Source: Liriodendron chinense (taxonomy: Eukaryota > Streptophyta > Magnoliopsida > Magnoliales > Magnoliaceae). From it: DNA of 64,000 nt. The notes below the pieces were generated by a model. It saw only the letters and a program-made list of their open reading frames with translations, did no database searches and was not told where the DNA came from. The position numbers and the translations under genes are program-made. Below are positions 10,361 through 23,238 of this stretch, one piece after another. The DNA lies in assembly GCA_003013855.2 (NCBI GenBank), contig ML058469.1, positions 1,736,001-1,800,000 on the forward strand, given 5' to 3'. Every line of letters begins with the position of its first letter. The first letter of the stretch is position 1.

Positions 10361-13300
10361 GTAGAGGTTGCATGCAGCCGAATGCCAAAGCGAGTGGACA
10401 CCCCACTTCTGACCCGGCCATTCATAAATCATGGTCTGAAGTTTTTACTTGCCTTTGCATCTGCGTCAGTTGATCGTCTGGAAATTGATCACTCACACAT
10501 ACTGCGGGAGTTTGGAGAAAACGTTGTGATTGTCCCTGCATCGCTGCAACCTAGGTACCCAATCGCAACCCTTCCATTCCCGATCGGTACTAACATCGGA
10601 AAGGTACAGTAGAGCCTCTGCGTCATAGTCTGTCGAGGTTACCAACCCTGAGATTGATTGTTTGATGTTTTCCCGGATCACTCCAGGAGTACTTGTTTCG
10701 CTTGACTGTCAAAGTGGTTAGCTGCCCTGCATCATGTAGTTTTACGGGAGTCCACTACGCCGACTTGGACTCAGTCAAGGTACTTCAGGCATCCACGCCT
10801 AGGTATGTGCGGGTGAACTCTTTCCACCCGATCTGCTGGTTTTTATGCTTGGTTTGCAATTCATTCTTTCCTAGATTATGGTTCAGAATCTTTGTCTTCC
10901 TTCGTTTCTGAGTTAGTTGATTGTTTGGAGATTGATAACTCGCACATACCGCGGGAGTTTGGAGAAAACGTTGCGATTGTCCCTGCATGCGCTGCAACCT
11001 GGGTACCCAATCGCAACCCTTCCATTCTCGATCTGTACTAACATCAGAAAGGTACAGCAGAGCCTCTGCGTCATAGTCTTATATGGTTGCTGACCCTGAG
11101 ATTGATTGTTTGATGTTTTCTCAGATCACTCCAGGAGTACTTGTTTCGCTTGACTGTCAAAGTGGTTAGCTGCCCTGCGTCATGTAGTCTTACGGGAGTC
11201 CACTACGCTGACTTGGACTTAGTCAAGGTACTTCAGGCATCCATGCCTAGGTATGTGCGGGTGAACTCTTTCCACCCGATCTGCTGGTTTTGATACTTGG
11301 GTTACAATTCATCGTTTCCACCTGTTCAAATGGTTTCTTTGACAGAGCCTTTTAGCTTTCATCTTTTCGTATCTTGGCATGTGGTACAACCGCACTGACA
11401 CTGGAGTTCAGTTCGACCGTACTTTGAGTGCATTGGGTCCGATAGTCTCCGGGGAAATCGCGAGACATCGGATCTTATTTGATTTTTGCGTCGGCTCCTA
11501 CCCAGAGATATGGAAGATCTCCCGGTGTTTTGGAGGCAGAACGCTCTACTGGGAAAATATTTTTTTGGATTTCGATAAGATACCCACTCTGGGGAGTGAT
11601 ACTCCGTGGGGTTTTTATTTGCAAATAGGAAAATATATTTTTTGGATTTTTGAAAAAGAAATCTGGCTTGTGCGCACCTCCACTGGGGATGCTTGTGGGG
11701 TCTTTGGCTAACCGACTTTTATTTTGAAAGCAGGTAAACATGATGATTGATGCGATGCATGGGGATGCATGGAGATGCATATTTGATGATGGATGCATGG
11801 TTTGGCTCATTCTCTTTTAGTTCGATGATTTTGCTTTTGCTGGAGATGCAGAGAACCGTTGAGCTTATTGCTTGTAGGGTTGTGCTCCCCTGGGGATTTC
11901 TTTTTTTAAAGCGGATGTTTGGTCAGCGGGTTGGTCAAGATCCCGACCCATGGTCGATCAGGTCCATCGTCCCAAGATGCTGTTTCGTTGCTAATGGGAA
12001 TGGACGAAGGATGTTACCAAACTTCAAGATGTTCTTCTATGAATGGATGCGATTGAGACGGTGCTTGGTCGCCAGTTTTGGTCAAGATTCCAATTTGCGG
12101 GCGATCGGATCCGTCATCCCAAACTGCGAAGTGAGTGAGCGGGGTTCGATACTCTTGAAATGCAGTGCTGGGGATAGTGACAATTTTTTATGATTTTTTT
12201 GCAAATTTGTGGTCCGAATCTTTTACCTGAGTAGTCAGGATGGAGATTGGTTACTGAAAATATCGAAAATATTTTTGTGATTTTGAAAATATTTAGTTTG
12301 GAAAGCGAAGGAAATATTTTGTGATTTTTGAAAGGTGATTTTGCAAATGTTTTGGTATTTTCCTGATTGTTTTTTGAAATGCAGGGAAAGGTATGAAATT
12401 TTCATCCGTTTCCAGCTTCTACTGCTGGTAAGGCACCCGATCCATTTTACGTCAGCGAACAAGACGAATCTCACACAGTTAAGTGCCATAGTTTTACATC
12501 TTCGGATGAGAAAATTTTGAGGGTTTTCAGTCAACATACCCATAAAGTTGTCCGTTCCTCATGTGCAATGCACATAGACCACGTATCGTCTGACGGACTC
12601 CTTCGGCCACAAAACGAGCCACATCCTCACATTTCCCTTTGTTAATCCATTTTGGGGCCTTATGTTGCTCACAATTTCGTGAGGGTGCGCTTCACCTCCC
12701 AACTGCCTTAATCCCCTTCATGACTTTTAGGAACAGGGAATATCCGTCAGATTCAACAGCGACTTCCAAATCAAGGTTGTCTATCATGGTGCGTTCAACA
12801 TGAATAGGATTGCGGGGTTTTGCCCGCCTCAGCCTTTACCTGTTTAGAAGACTCCAAACACCCGTACGATCAAGTGTCAGCCATGTCCGGAACAGGTTGG
12901 GAAAGAAAGCCCCCGAGAAGTTAATCCCAGTGTAGTTTTAGGTCTTCGGACCGCTGGGGATTGATTTGTACAGTTAAAATTAGTAGTGAAAACCTTTTTT
13001 TTGTATTATATATTTTTTTTTTTGAAAAAGTTCCAGAGTTCAACTTGAGTACTCGAGACTGATACTGGTTTTTATGGAAATCTCTTGGGATTTTGGTCCC
13101 GACGTAGTTTAAGGTCTTCGGACCCAAAACTTATGTGCAGAATAGGGCAACACATTTTTTTTTAATTTTTTTGAAATGATCCAGGTCATCAGATCTTGGC
13201 CCGAACGGCTGCGATCGATGCCGATTTTTATTAAAAATCTCTCAGGATGTTGATCCCGACGTAATTTAAGGTCTTCGGACCAAAACTTTGTACATGCTGA

Positions 13301-15172
13301 AAATACATTTTTTTTATTTTTTTGGAAAAATGTCCGGTGTCAGCGGATCTTGATTCGAACGATCAAGACCGCTACCGATTTTTATTGAAAATCCCTCGGG
13401 ATCTTGATTCCAACGTAGTTTAAGGTTTTCGAACCTAAACTTTGTGCATGCTGAACAAACACATTTTTTTGTTTTTGAAAAAATGTCCGGTGTCAGAGAA
13501 TCTTGATTCGAACGATCAAGACCGCTACCGATTTTTATTGAAAATCCCTCGGGATCTTAATCCTGACGTAGTTTAAGGTCTTCGGACCTAAACTTTGTAC
13601 AGTAGGTAGCAATCAAAGTTGGAAATTCCAAGGATTCTTCTTAGAATGGTTCAGATCATCAGGCCATGACTTTGGATGGTTGAGATCACTGTTTGACCAA
13701 GTCAATTCTTTTTCTTTTTCTTGAAAATTCCATGGAGCTTTTTCCACATCATCAAGCCAACTTCTCCCCAATTTCTCACAAGATGAGATTTTGGTGAGAT
13801 TCCTTACTTTTTCTCATCCTTCTCTTCCATCACTTCATTTTTACATAAAGGTACAAGATTCACTTGCAACCACCCTTCTCAAGGAGGAGTTCTTCCCAAG
13901 GAAAGAGAGTGAGGGGTCATTTCAACCAAGTGGGAGGACGGACGGCCCCCTGGGTGCCGCCCAAGCCGTCTCTGCCCACTGGTCTTTCCAGTGGGTCGGG
14001 TAAAGGGGTGCCCTCCCCTTTTCTTTATAACATGGGGCACCCTTGGCCCCTCTAACGTGCAATTTCTCTCGTCTCTCTCTCATACTTTCTCTTTCTTCAA
14101 GTTTTTCTCTTTCTTTTGGTGGTCCTTTTCTTCTTTCAAGTGGTGGGGCCTTAGTGAAGCTTTGGGATAGCAAGGTGGTCCCCCTTTAGTGAGTGGTGAA
14201 GGTATGGACCACTCTCTTTTCTCTCTTGTCCTTTTTCTTGTTCATTGTCTCTTCTCATGTTTCCTTTCTTTTCTCCATGTAGATATTCTAAGGGAGCCAA
14301 AGTGGGCCCAAGTCTTTTTGGCCTTTTTCTAGATCTCCAATTTCTTCTAAATGTGGTGCATGGAGAGGAACATTGCAAGCTTCCATTTCATCTTTTCTTT
14401 TCTTCTTTCACACTCCCTTCATGTGTATGTAAAGGGTAATTTTGCCATGTCCATCAAGTGTGCATGGCAAAATATCCTATCTTTCTTCATGAGAGTTGGG
14501 CCACTTTTCATGTGTATCAAATGGGCTCAAAGTGAACTCATGGACCTTGGTGTATTTGATGGGCACAATACTTTATTTTGGGCTCCCTCTTGCTTTCTTT
14601 TTCATGTCATTTCCTTTGGAGCTTCCTTTTCTTTTCCATCTTCTTTTCAAGGTTTGGACCCATGGGAATGGTAGGGCCCACCTCAAGTTTTGGGGTCATA
14701 GGGCTCACTTTGGGTGGCCCTATCTTTCTTCACATGTGTATGGACAAAGGTGACTAGCCCATTCTTCACTTGGATTTCAAGTGGGCTAGATTTCTTACTT
14801 GGGCCTTTATGGTCAAGTGGCCCAAATCTTCCACCATTTCTTGATTATGATGTACATCCTTACGTACAAAGTGTGGTGGGCTCCTTGGAATTTTTCTATA
14901 TAGATGGGCTTTTGGGCCCTCTTTGAAACTTATGAATTTCTTTGAGTCATGTGTGCACCACTACACTTTGTGCATGTGGGATTCTTTTCCTTCTTACCTT
15001 TTCTTTGGATGGATGGAGGACTTGAGTTACTTGATCATCTATAAGCCCCATGAGTGAGTTGTTTCAACAATCTCACTAAGCTCAAATGGTTTTTATCATA
15101 TGGTAGGAAAGTGGTTCTCAAGAGCTTCCTTTAGTGTTATCAATCTCAAATGGATGATTCCTCTTCAAGTGA
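10361..15172 (-). repeat. E1 3' region filled with diverged tandem repeats
   Basis: No coding sequence is convincing. There is a 447-bp tandem duplication (about 10420-11312; for example 'GCACATACCGCGGGAGTTTG' at 10940 against its counterpart near 10494). Diverged repeats of roughly 80 and 137 bp occur around 11540-12120. Five units of about 150-170 bp carry TAGTTTAAGGTCTTCGGACC near 12929, 13099, 13257, 13411 and 13563. A T/C-rich stretch with recurrent AAGTGGGC follows (13790-15172). Repeat-rich, fast-changing 3' regions are known for Tat elements. Athila-1 is inserted at 15178 and the region resumes at 31567. Confidence 0.6.
12541..12912 (-). other. unidentified open stretch on the minus strand
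   Basis: Between repeat blocks the minus strand has fairly high-complexity readings in more than one frame, such as 'NPIHVERTMIDNLDLEV' and 'KCEDVARFVAEGVRQTIRG'. They look protein-like rather than repeat-derived but belong to no family I recognise. They could be pieces of a captured host exon or of an extra ORF of E1. No start codon or continuous frame longer than about 60 codons is visible. Confidence 0.25.
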
Positions 15173-15177
15173 TCCAT

Positions 15178-16734
15178 TGTTCGCTTCCCCAAGTGTAAGG
15201 TTGCGATGTAGTAATAAACTCGGTAAGACCGAGGTCGATCCATAGGGACTTGTGTAGGAATTTACAAACACATCCAATAGTGTCTATTGAGAGCGAACAA
15301 CCAGATTTTGTATGAGATTGATGTAAGTAACAACTTTAAACTAATTTGAAGGTAAACAATTATAAAAATGCACTAGGGGTTCAAGGATCCACTTGTTGCA
15401 ATCCTTGATGCTCAATTCGCTGTGGTTTCTCATTCTCTCAACTAGAATCGATATTAAGATCTATCTAACCGGGTGGTAGAGCTGTTAAACCAAACACTCT
15501 GTCATATGTAAGGCCAATGTATATAATTCACTCAATGCAAGCTAGGATGAGCATGCTTAATTGCATAGGTCAGTCCCAATTTCAATAAACTAAGTTCATA
15601 ATCATGATCATCATTAAGTCCTATCACCAGACAAAGCTAGATCATGATTTGAACTTGAATCAAATCACATGCACAGTCCCATACATAATTCAAAAAACCA
15701 GAAAAGTAGAACTTTGGTAGGAAGTTCCCACATGAAGATCATAGTACTAGAGCGTGCTCCAATTTCTCGGATCATACAGGTCTAAACTAACACAAAGCAA
15801 TTAAGAGCTTAAGTAATTCTCCCAAACATCCGTGAGTCATCATAAGTCTAAGAAAAACTACTTAGAACTTGTATAAACTTCAAACCATTGTTCATAAACA
15901 TGAAATTCAATCTTAAAACCAACTTAAAACGAATTGAAACATCTTAGATTCACTGCAAGCTTCACCTCTTAGCTAGCCGTTCATGATCCAAGGAAACATG
16001 AAACAACTAAGAAAAACATAAAACAGTAAAACAAACTAGAAGGAGTTGTAGAACTCCGAAATCCACTTCCGCCGCCTCCCACCTTGCTCAAACTCTTCTA
16101 AGATACCCTAGGAACGATCCCTAGGTGTCCTTTTATAGTGGGGAGGCTTCGCAACCTCAGAAACTTTCAGATTTTGCGTAAGAGTACGCAGAGAATTTCG
16201 GGACTTGTAGAACACGTTTCGTTACGCAGGCGACCGGTCGCAGTGGCTGGACAACCGGTTGCAGATACTGGACGACCGGTCTCAAAACGGCAAAAAGTGT
16301 CCAGTGAGTTTCGGGGATTTTCAACCCAGAAAAATAATTTAAGGACCGGTCGTACGACCAGTCACAGAAGTGGACGACCGGTCGCACGACCGGTTGTGAA
16401 CAGTCCAGAGTTGTGGCCTCTGGGTCTCCTCTGTTGCATGTGCGGACCGGTCGGACGACCGGTCCTTGACCTTGGACGACCGGTCGGACGACCGGTCGTG
16501 GGTACCTTCTTCTGCTTTCTTTCTTCTTTCTCTAAGTTCTTTCTTTCATTCTTTAACGCTTAGCCCCTTTCATCTTCTTTGCTTCTAACTAGCATCTTTA
16601 AGTCTTCAATTGATGTTTCCTCTCTCTCATCCCTACAATCACAAATCCATGCATTAGTTTAGTCTATAAATCATAACAACAAGCATAATGAGTGATGAAT
16701 TGGGGTTAGAATATGCACAATTAAGAGCTTAACA
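15178..16734 (-). repeat. 3' LTR of Athila-1
   Basis: A 1557-bp LTR from TGTTCGCTTCCCC to ...GAGCTTAACA in plus-strand view. The same sequence, opposite in orientation, forms the 5' LTR of Athila-2 (49907-51490). An ORF at 16138-16563 is the translation of the palindrome array (repeated Arg-Pro-Val) and is not a gene. Confidence 0.9.
16129..16503 (-). promoter_or_regulatory. Athila-1 LTR promoter with CGACCGGTCG array
   Basis: The minus-strand TATA box TATAAAAGG (complement of 16129-16137) is preceded by at least nine GACCGGTC-cored palindromes between 16229 and 16500. Several are CGACCGGTCG-NN-CGACCGGTCG pairs. The corresponding cluster in the 5' LTR is at 31070-31330 with TATA at 30963-30971; there, three consecutive motifs lie exactly 21 bp apart (31073, 31094, 31115). 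Confidence 0.65.
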
Positions 16735-17860
16735 CACCCCCAACCAGCATTTTGCTAGTCCCGAGCAAAACATGCGTGAAACTAATTCCAATCTTTAAAA
16801 CTCAACTCGCTTTCAGAAACTATTCTTCTATGCATCTCAAGACATACAAGTGTAAAATTCAGAAATATTAGGTGATAGAGGTTGAAACTGTAAACCCTCG
16901 AAACATGACAAGCATTCATGTGAAATTCCCGCTGATTGGTTGATAAATAGAAGAACTTGAACAAACCCAACCTAGTGTGCATAGTGAAAATTCATCTCAT
17001 GAGTTTCTAGGATTATCTTCTTCATAGATCAACCAGACTAGAGATCTCAAGGTATATAGAGCAACAACAAGCCAATGACGGGAATTTGCCTTATTGTCCT
17101 TCCGATGGCTTTCACACTACGTCCCATTTCCGGCTTTGGTTACGGGTAGACCATCCCCTGTTGGTAATAGGTAGCCCTAATCGGAATTTCCACCATTTTT
17201 CCATCTTTCCCAATTTCATCATTCCTTTTCCTTTTTCTTTTAAATTAGATAGGATTTTTAGAATCCATATCTTTCTTTATTTTCCCATGGACAAGGATGG
17301 ACAAAGTACCCCAGTCTGGTTTCTCAGCACCTTAAATCAAAGTCTAGTTAACCCACAAATCACATAATTCTTTCAACTCATGAAAATCGTGTAATGTGAA
17401 CTAGGTGTAAAAGTGTTCAAATTTTCTATCAATCACATAACTAGGGGAATTCACATATAAAGCCATTATGCGATGAGAAGTTCCAGACATACAACCTCAT
17501 ACACTTCATATCTCCTCCTCTTATGCTCATATCATCTTGAATGCATAGAAACAAAGTTTTCTAAAAGGGTTTTGAATTGTAGGAAAATTGAAAATTTTCT
17601 ACATAATTGCTCGAAATGTTACAAAACGCTGGATTCATCCCAGTGATCCTACACCCCCAACCAAATCTTGCATTGTCCTCAATGTAAAAGATGTGCAATG
17701 AACACAGCATGAGAGCAATATGAACATAAAAGGGGTGAGGAATGAGAGTACCTGAAAAAGTGAAAAGTGGAATTCTTCCTCCTAACAAACCTAAGCAAAA
17801 GCAAACAAAAGCAACAAAATCCTAATCCTAACTATTCTATACCTCCATCAGACTAGGAGA
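16735..17860 (-). other. Athila-1 region between integrase and 3' LTR
   Basis: The minus-strand PPT GGTTGGGGGTG lies beside the LTR (16735-16746). The remaining 1.1 kb would hold the extra or envelope-like ORF in complete Athila elements, but no convincing reading frame survives. Short ORFs at 16782-16982 and 17561-17788 show no recognisable domain. Confidence 0.6.
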
Positions 17861-19022
17861 TCAATCATCCTGGTAGACAGGATCAGTCAGAGGTATGGAC
17901 ATACCTTCTGAAGGAAATTTCTCAAAGAACGGCTTTAATCGCTGCCCATTCGCCTTAAAAATGTTGTCATTCCTTGGATTTAACAACTCGACAGTCCCAT
18001 ATGGATAGACAGTTTGCACAATGTAGGGACCGGTCCATCGAGATCTCAATTTTTCCGAAAATAAATGTAGATGAGAATTATACAGGAGGACTTTTTTATT
18101 GATTATAAATGTCTTACGAAGAATGTTTTTATCATGGAATATCTTCGTTTTGTCCTTGTAAATTCTCATATGCTTCGTTCCGGATTTCTGCAAGTTCATT
18201 CAATTGTAGTTTGCGCAACGAGCTTGCCTTGTCAGAATCAAAATTCATCTTCTTAATTGCCCAATATGCCCTATGTTCCAACTCCACAGGTAAGTGACAA
18301 GCCTTCCCATAGACAAGTCTATAGGGAGACATTCCAATAGGGGTCTTAAAAGCAGTACGGTAAGCCCAAAGTGCATCGGTAAGCCGAAACGACCAATCCT
18401 TGCGATCGGGGTTCACCGTTTTCTCCAAAATGTGTTTAATCTCCCTATTGAATATCTCAGCTTGCCCACTCGTTTGTGGGTGATAGGGAGTGCTCACTTT
18501 GTGTGTTACGCCATATTTCTTCATTAAAGTTTCAAAAGGGCGATTACAAAAGTGAGACCCTCCATCACTTATAATGACTCGAGGTGTTCCAAACCGGGAA
18601 AGAATATTCTCTTTTAAGAAGCGAATGACCGTTTTATGGTCAATATTCCAGCAAGGGATGGCCTCGACCCATTTGGATACATAGTCAACGGCAAGCAAGA
18701 TGTATGTGTTTCCAAAAGAAGATGGGAATGGACCCATGAAATCGATGCCCCAACAATAAAAAATTTCGATTATTAAGATGGGATTGAGTGGCATCATATT
18801 TCTACGGGAGATTCCTCCCAATTTCTGACAAGGTTCACATGTTTTGCAAAACTCATGTGTGTCTTTGAACATAGTGGGCCAATAAAACCCACATTGCAGA
18901 ATTTTTGCTGTGGTCTTTTTAGCCGAGAAGTGGCCACCACATGCCTGAGAATGACAGAAGGAGATGATACTTTGTTGTTCATCATCTGGGACACATCTCC
19001 TTATGATTTGATCGGGACAATA
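17861..19022 (-). pseudogene. Athila-1 integrase
   Basis: The integrase inserts the cDNA copy into the genome. In protein order there is an HHCC zinc-binding region (HSQACGGHF, then CKTCEPC near 18830), then the catalytic core with the first Asp in 'GIDFMGPFP' and the second in 'IISDGGSHFCN' (near 18570). The Glu lies in 'GQAEIFNREIK' (near 18455), so the DDE triad is present. The C-terminal part includes 'SRWTGPYIV'. The main open piece is 18872-18132 (246 aa). A frameshift near 18180 moves the reading into 18199-17861, and the zinc-finger part is in another frame again. The catalytic residues remain but the chain is broken. Confidence 0.88.
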
Positions 19023-20515
19023 CTTGAATAAGTATGGGTCGTCTCATAGGAATTTTTGCACCTCAGTGAAGAATTTTTCCTTATCTTGCCTTTTCCAATG
19101 TGTAGGAATTGTACCTGTAGCAAGATAGTTAGCAATGTCCGCATACCATGGCAATTGGGAAACAGCAAAAAGTTGTTCATCAGGGAACATGTCATTGATC
19201 GCAGTCGTTTCAGGGGAATCGGTGAGGACAAGTCGAGAGAGATGGTCAGCCACGACATTTTCTACTCCTTTCTTATCACGTATTTCTATGTCAAATTCCT
19301 AGAATAGAAGGATCCATCTTAACAACCGTGGTTTAGCATCCTTCTTAGAGAGAAGGTACTTAAGCGTGACATGGTCAGTGAATATGATGATCTTGGATTC
19401 AATCAAGTAGGACCTAAACTTGTCCAAGGCAAAAACTACGGCCAAAAGTTCTTTTTCAGTAGTAGTGTAGTTTGCTTGGGCTGAATTTAGGGTTCTACTT
19501 GCATAGTAGATGACACATGGCTTTTTCTCTTTTCTTTGGCCTAGCATGGCCCTAATAGCATAGTCGCTAGCATCACACATAATTTCAAAAGGAAGGCTCA
19601 AATTAGGTGGTTGTATTATGGGAGCACATGTCAACATACCTTTAAGTGTGGTAAAGGCCTTTTGACATTCTTCATTCCACTCGAATGAATTTTCCTTTTG
19701 AAGTAGATTACATAAAGGACGAGAGAGTGAACTGAAGTCCTTTATGAACCTTCTATAAAATCCTGCGTGTCCCAAAAAGGACCGCACATCTCGTATGCTC
19801 TTGAGTGGTGGAAGGTTGGAGATAAGATCAATTTTCGCTTTGTCCACCTCGATTCCATTTTGTGAAATGATGTGACCAAGTACAATTCCCTTTTGAACCA
19901 TAAAGTGACACTTTTCCCAATTCAGCCTAAGGTTCTTCTCTTCACATCTTTTCAGCACAGATTTCAAGTGCTCAAGGCACTCATCAAAGCTACAACCAAA
20001 TACTGAAAAATCATCCATGAAGACTTCAAGAATTGTCCCCACCATGTCAAAAAAGATACTCATCATACAACGCTGAAAGGTGGCATGGGCATTACATAGT
20101 CCAAACGGCATCCGTCGATAGGTGAAAGTGCCGAATGGACATGTGAATGTAGTCTTTTCTTGGTCTTCACGGGCAATCTCTATTTGGTTGTACCCTGAAT
20201 AGCCATCAAGGAAGCAAAATGGGAATGACCCTCCAACCGTTCTAAAATTTGATCAACAAACGGTAGGGGGAAGTGGTCTTTCCTCGTGACAGTGTTTAAC
20301 TTCCTGTAGTCAATGCACATTCTCCAACCGGTAGTGACTCTAGTTGGCACGAGTTCATTATTAGCATTAGCTACAATGGTTATTCCGGATTTCTTAGGTA
20401 CCACTTGAGTTGGGCTCACCCATTAATTATCGGATATTGGGTAAATAATACCCACATCCAATAGTTTCACCACTTCGGCCTTAACCACATCCTTCATGTT
20501 TGGATTGAGTCGTCT
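19023..20515 (-). pseudogene. Athila-1 reverse transcriptase and RNase H
   Basis: Open pieces 20419-20180 and 20111-19299 (270 aa), plus 19253-19044, contain the reverse transcriptase. Recognisable motifs are 'GWRMCIDYRKLN', 'MPFGLCNAHATFQRCM' and the active site 'VFMDDFSVFG', the FMDD form common in this lineage. RNase H follows with 'CDASDYAIRAMLGQ', 'TTTEKELLAVVFALDKFR' and 'FTDHVTLKYLL'. A frameshift between about 20112 and 20180 lies between the fingers and palm motifs. Another break near 20420-20515 separates it from the protease ORF. A stop at 19299 precedes the tether region with 'VADHLSRL'. Confidence 0.88.
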
Positions 20516-21808
20516 TTATGGTTGCCTAGATGTCCTCGCATTCTCCTCAAGGTGTATGCGATGAGTACAAATCAGTGGGTCTATGCCTTTGAGATCCGCA
20601 ATTGACCATCCAATGGCACTCTTGTGCTCTAATAGAGTGGCCATTAGCCTACTCTCTTGTTCCTCATCCAAGTGGGAAGAAATCACCACCGAATATGTCT
20701 CATCTCGACCTAAATAGACATATTTTAGCTCACTTGGTAATGGTTTTAGGTCGAGTGTTGGTGCCTTGATCTTGGATGGGAGGGCTTTGTTCTCGTTTAT
20801 GGGCAAAGGTTCAAATAGGGCCCTCCATCTTTTATTATCAAGCACCGGCATCGCATCTAGAATGGCATCCATCTCTTGTATTGTGTCATTATTTATCTCA
20901 TGAGAATGGGCCACACATGCCTCCAAAGGATCGGAATATAATGACAAGGGGAATGTATCTTCCATGAATGATTTAATCATGTTTATTTCATGGATATCCT
21001 CATCAACTTCTCGTGGTTGTTTGCATAAATCAAAACTATTAAGCTCAAGAGTCATATTTCCAAAGGACATTTGTACAAGCCCGTTTCTACAATTGATAAT
21101 TGCATTTGAAGTAGCTAGAAAGGGGCGACCAAGTATGACGGGAATTTGAGCACCGGTACCTATCACGGGATGTGTATCCAAGACAATAAAGTCTACTGGG
21201 TAGTAGAATTTATCAACTTGGACTAAGACATCCTCAATCATTCCTCTCGGTATACGAATGGATCTATCAGGAAGTTGGAGTGTGGTTCTGGTTGGTTTCA
21301 ATTCACCTAACCCAAGTTGCTCGTAGACCGAGTATGGAATGAGATTCACACTTGCCCCCAAATCGAGTAAGGCTTGTTTAATCCGGTAGTCTCCTATGAC
21401 GCATGAGATGGTTGGACTACCCGAATCCTTGTATTTTTGGGGCACCTCTTGTTTGATGATAGCGCTCAAATTCTCAGTCAAAAGTATTTTGTTGTGAACA
21501 TTGTGTTTCCTTTTGACCGTACACAATTCCTTTAGAAATTTGGCATAATATGGTATTTGTTTTATGGCATCCAACAATGGGATGTTGATCTTCACCTGCT
21601 TGAAAACTTCTAATATTTCCAGATTTTCGTCTAAAGGTTTCGGTGAAATCAACCTTTGTGGAAACGGGGCAACCGGCTTGTATTGTCTTTCCGATTCTTT
21701 CTCTTGTAGAGTGTTGTTTGAGCCATCATCCTCTTTGAAATTTTTCGGATCCTTAGGCTTTGGGGCCTTCACCGGATTAAATTTGTCAATTACTTTCCCA
21801 CTTCTCAA
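20516..21808 (-). pseudogene. Athila-1 protease region ORF (430 aa)
   Basis: A single 430-aa open frame. Its middle is the aspartic protease: the active-site triad region reads 'LLDLGASVNLIP' at about residues 145-156 (DLG in place of the usual DTG), followed by the flap region and 'VILGRPFLATSNA' near residue 225. The N-terminal 100 residues are Lys/Pro-rich linker from the Gag side. The C-terminal 45 residues, including 'GWSIADLKGIDP', are the lead-in to reverse transcriptase. The first residue of the track is an internal Met rather than a true start. It is the best preserved part of this element's pol. Confidence 0.85.
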
Positions 21809-23238
21809 AGTGGTGATAGCTTGAACATGCTGCGTACGATGGGAGGATGAGCTTGCATCTTATATCTCAAATTGGGTTCTTGGGTTAGGAAGAGGTTGGG
21901 CAGGAAGTGTGCCCTTCTCTCTAACGCTGAGATGAGATTCAACTCTAGCCATTGATGTTTTCAATTCATTGATGGCTTGAGTTAAATTTTGATTGAATTT
22001 CAATTACTCTTGCATGAACCCATCTATTTTCAAAGAATTTGTCTTGTTATACTCAACTGGAACCGATACAAATGCACCCAACATCTCCTCTAGCGTAACT
22101 TTTGGAGTAATGACTAGAGATGGACCTAATATAGGTTGAGCTTGAGGGATATTGGTTGCATTCGCAGTGGGTCCATTCCTCCAACTGAAGTTGGGATGGT
22201 TCTTCCAACTAGCATTAAACGTGTTTGAGTTTGGAGCACCAAATTACCGTTGGTAACTGTTTATGACATTTGATTGTTCTTGTAAGATGTCCTGAACCGC
22301 TGAAATTGTGGGACAATCTTGTGTTGCATGTTGATTTCCGGCACAAATTCCACAAACAGTTTCAACGTCATTGGAGTTAATCGTCTCTCCTTTCTTCAAT
22401 TCCATGGCTTCGACCTTTCTTGTGAGGCTAGCCACCCGTGCACTTATGCTATCCTCTTCCGATAAGAAATACATTCCCCCTCTTTCCTTTTGTTGGCCAG
22501 TCTTGAAATTTGTTGGTTTCGATGTATCCCAAGACTGTGCATTCTCAGCCAATTCTTCCAAATAATCCCATGCTTCATCAGCTTCCTTATTCATGAACTC
22601 CCCATTACACATCATCTCTACAAATTGGCGCATGGGTGAAGTCAGTCCTTCATAGAAAAAGCTTATAATCCGCCAAATTTCATAGCCATGATGTGGGCAT
22701 GTGTTTAATAAGTCCTTAAACCTCTCCCAACATTGGAAGAAGGTTTCATCTTCCTTTTAGGCAAAGTTCATGATAAGGCGCTTTAACATATTTGTTTTGT
22801 GAGTAGGGAAGAATTTTTTTATGAATTCCCTATACATATTAGTCTATGCACCATTGATCTTGGCCTTAATGCATGAAGCCAACCTTTAGCTTTATCTTTA
22901 AGAGTAAAAGGGAAGAATTTGAGTCTCACCACATCATCAGTCACATTAGCAAAGTGCATAGTGGTTATTACCTCATCAAACTCTTTAAGGTGTTGATAGG
23001 CACTTTCACTGTCTAATCCATGGAATTTAGGGAGAAGTTGGATCACTCCCAGTTTCAAATCCACATTCCCTGCATTTTGTGGAAAAACTATGCATGAGGG
23101 AGTGCTCGCTCTTGCTGGTTGCAAGAAATCACGTAAAGTTCTTGGTCAGGGAACATTCTCAACCACATTCTCCCCCGTTTCAGTTTGGTTTTGGCCTAGA
23201 TTAGGATTAGCCATCAGATTAGGTTGATTTGCAGCCAT
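21809..23238 (-). pseudogene. Athila-1 gag
   Basis: Gag builds the particle and packages RNA. The natural start is probably the ATG at 23238, reading MAANQPN, conserved in Athila-2 at 52174. Conserved text includes 'TLRDFLQPARASTPSCIVFP', 'LPKFHGLDSESAYQHLKEF' and 'LKFFPFTLKDKAKGWLHAL', the capsid-like retrotransposon gag domain. A zinc knuckle CGICAGNQHATQDC (CX2CX4HX4C) lies in the 22633-22244 piece. An in-frame stop before 'PRTLRDF' and frameshifts around 22640-22860 break it. Between 21809 and 22243 the frame is degraded. Confidence 0.85.

Noticed and set aside
10165..10997. Overlapping ORFs of 60-115 aa on both strands
   Set aside because: They fall in the E1 LTR and the 447-bp tandem duplication; frames are not kept between repeat copies.
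11379..12543. ORFs of 100-148 aa on both strands
   Set aside because: They lie in diverged repeats of the E1 3' region, with no domains and both strands open equally.
13791..14926. Cluster of hydrophobic ORFs
   Set aside because: T/C-rich low-complexity repeat DNA gives Phe/Leu/Ser-rich readings in several overlapping frames; no membrane protein family is recognisable.
16138..16563. 141-aa ORF (and 31084-31395, 31142-31381) as a gene
   Set aside because: These are translations of the palindrome array in the Athila LTR, giving repeated Arg-Pro-Val and similar; they are not conserved as a protein.
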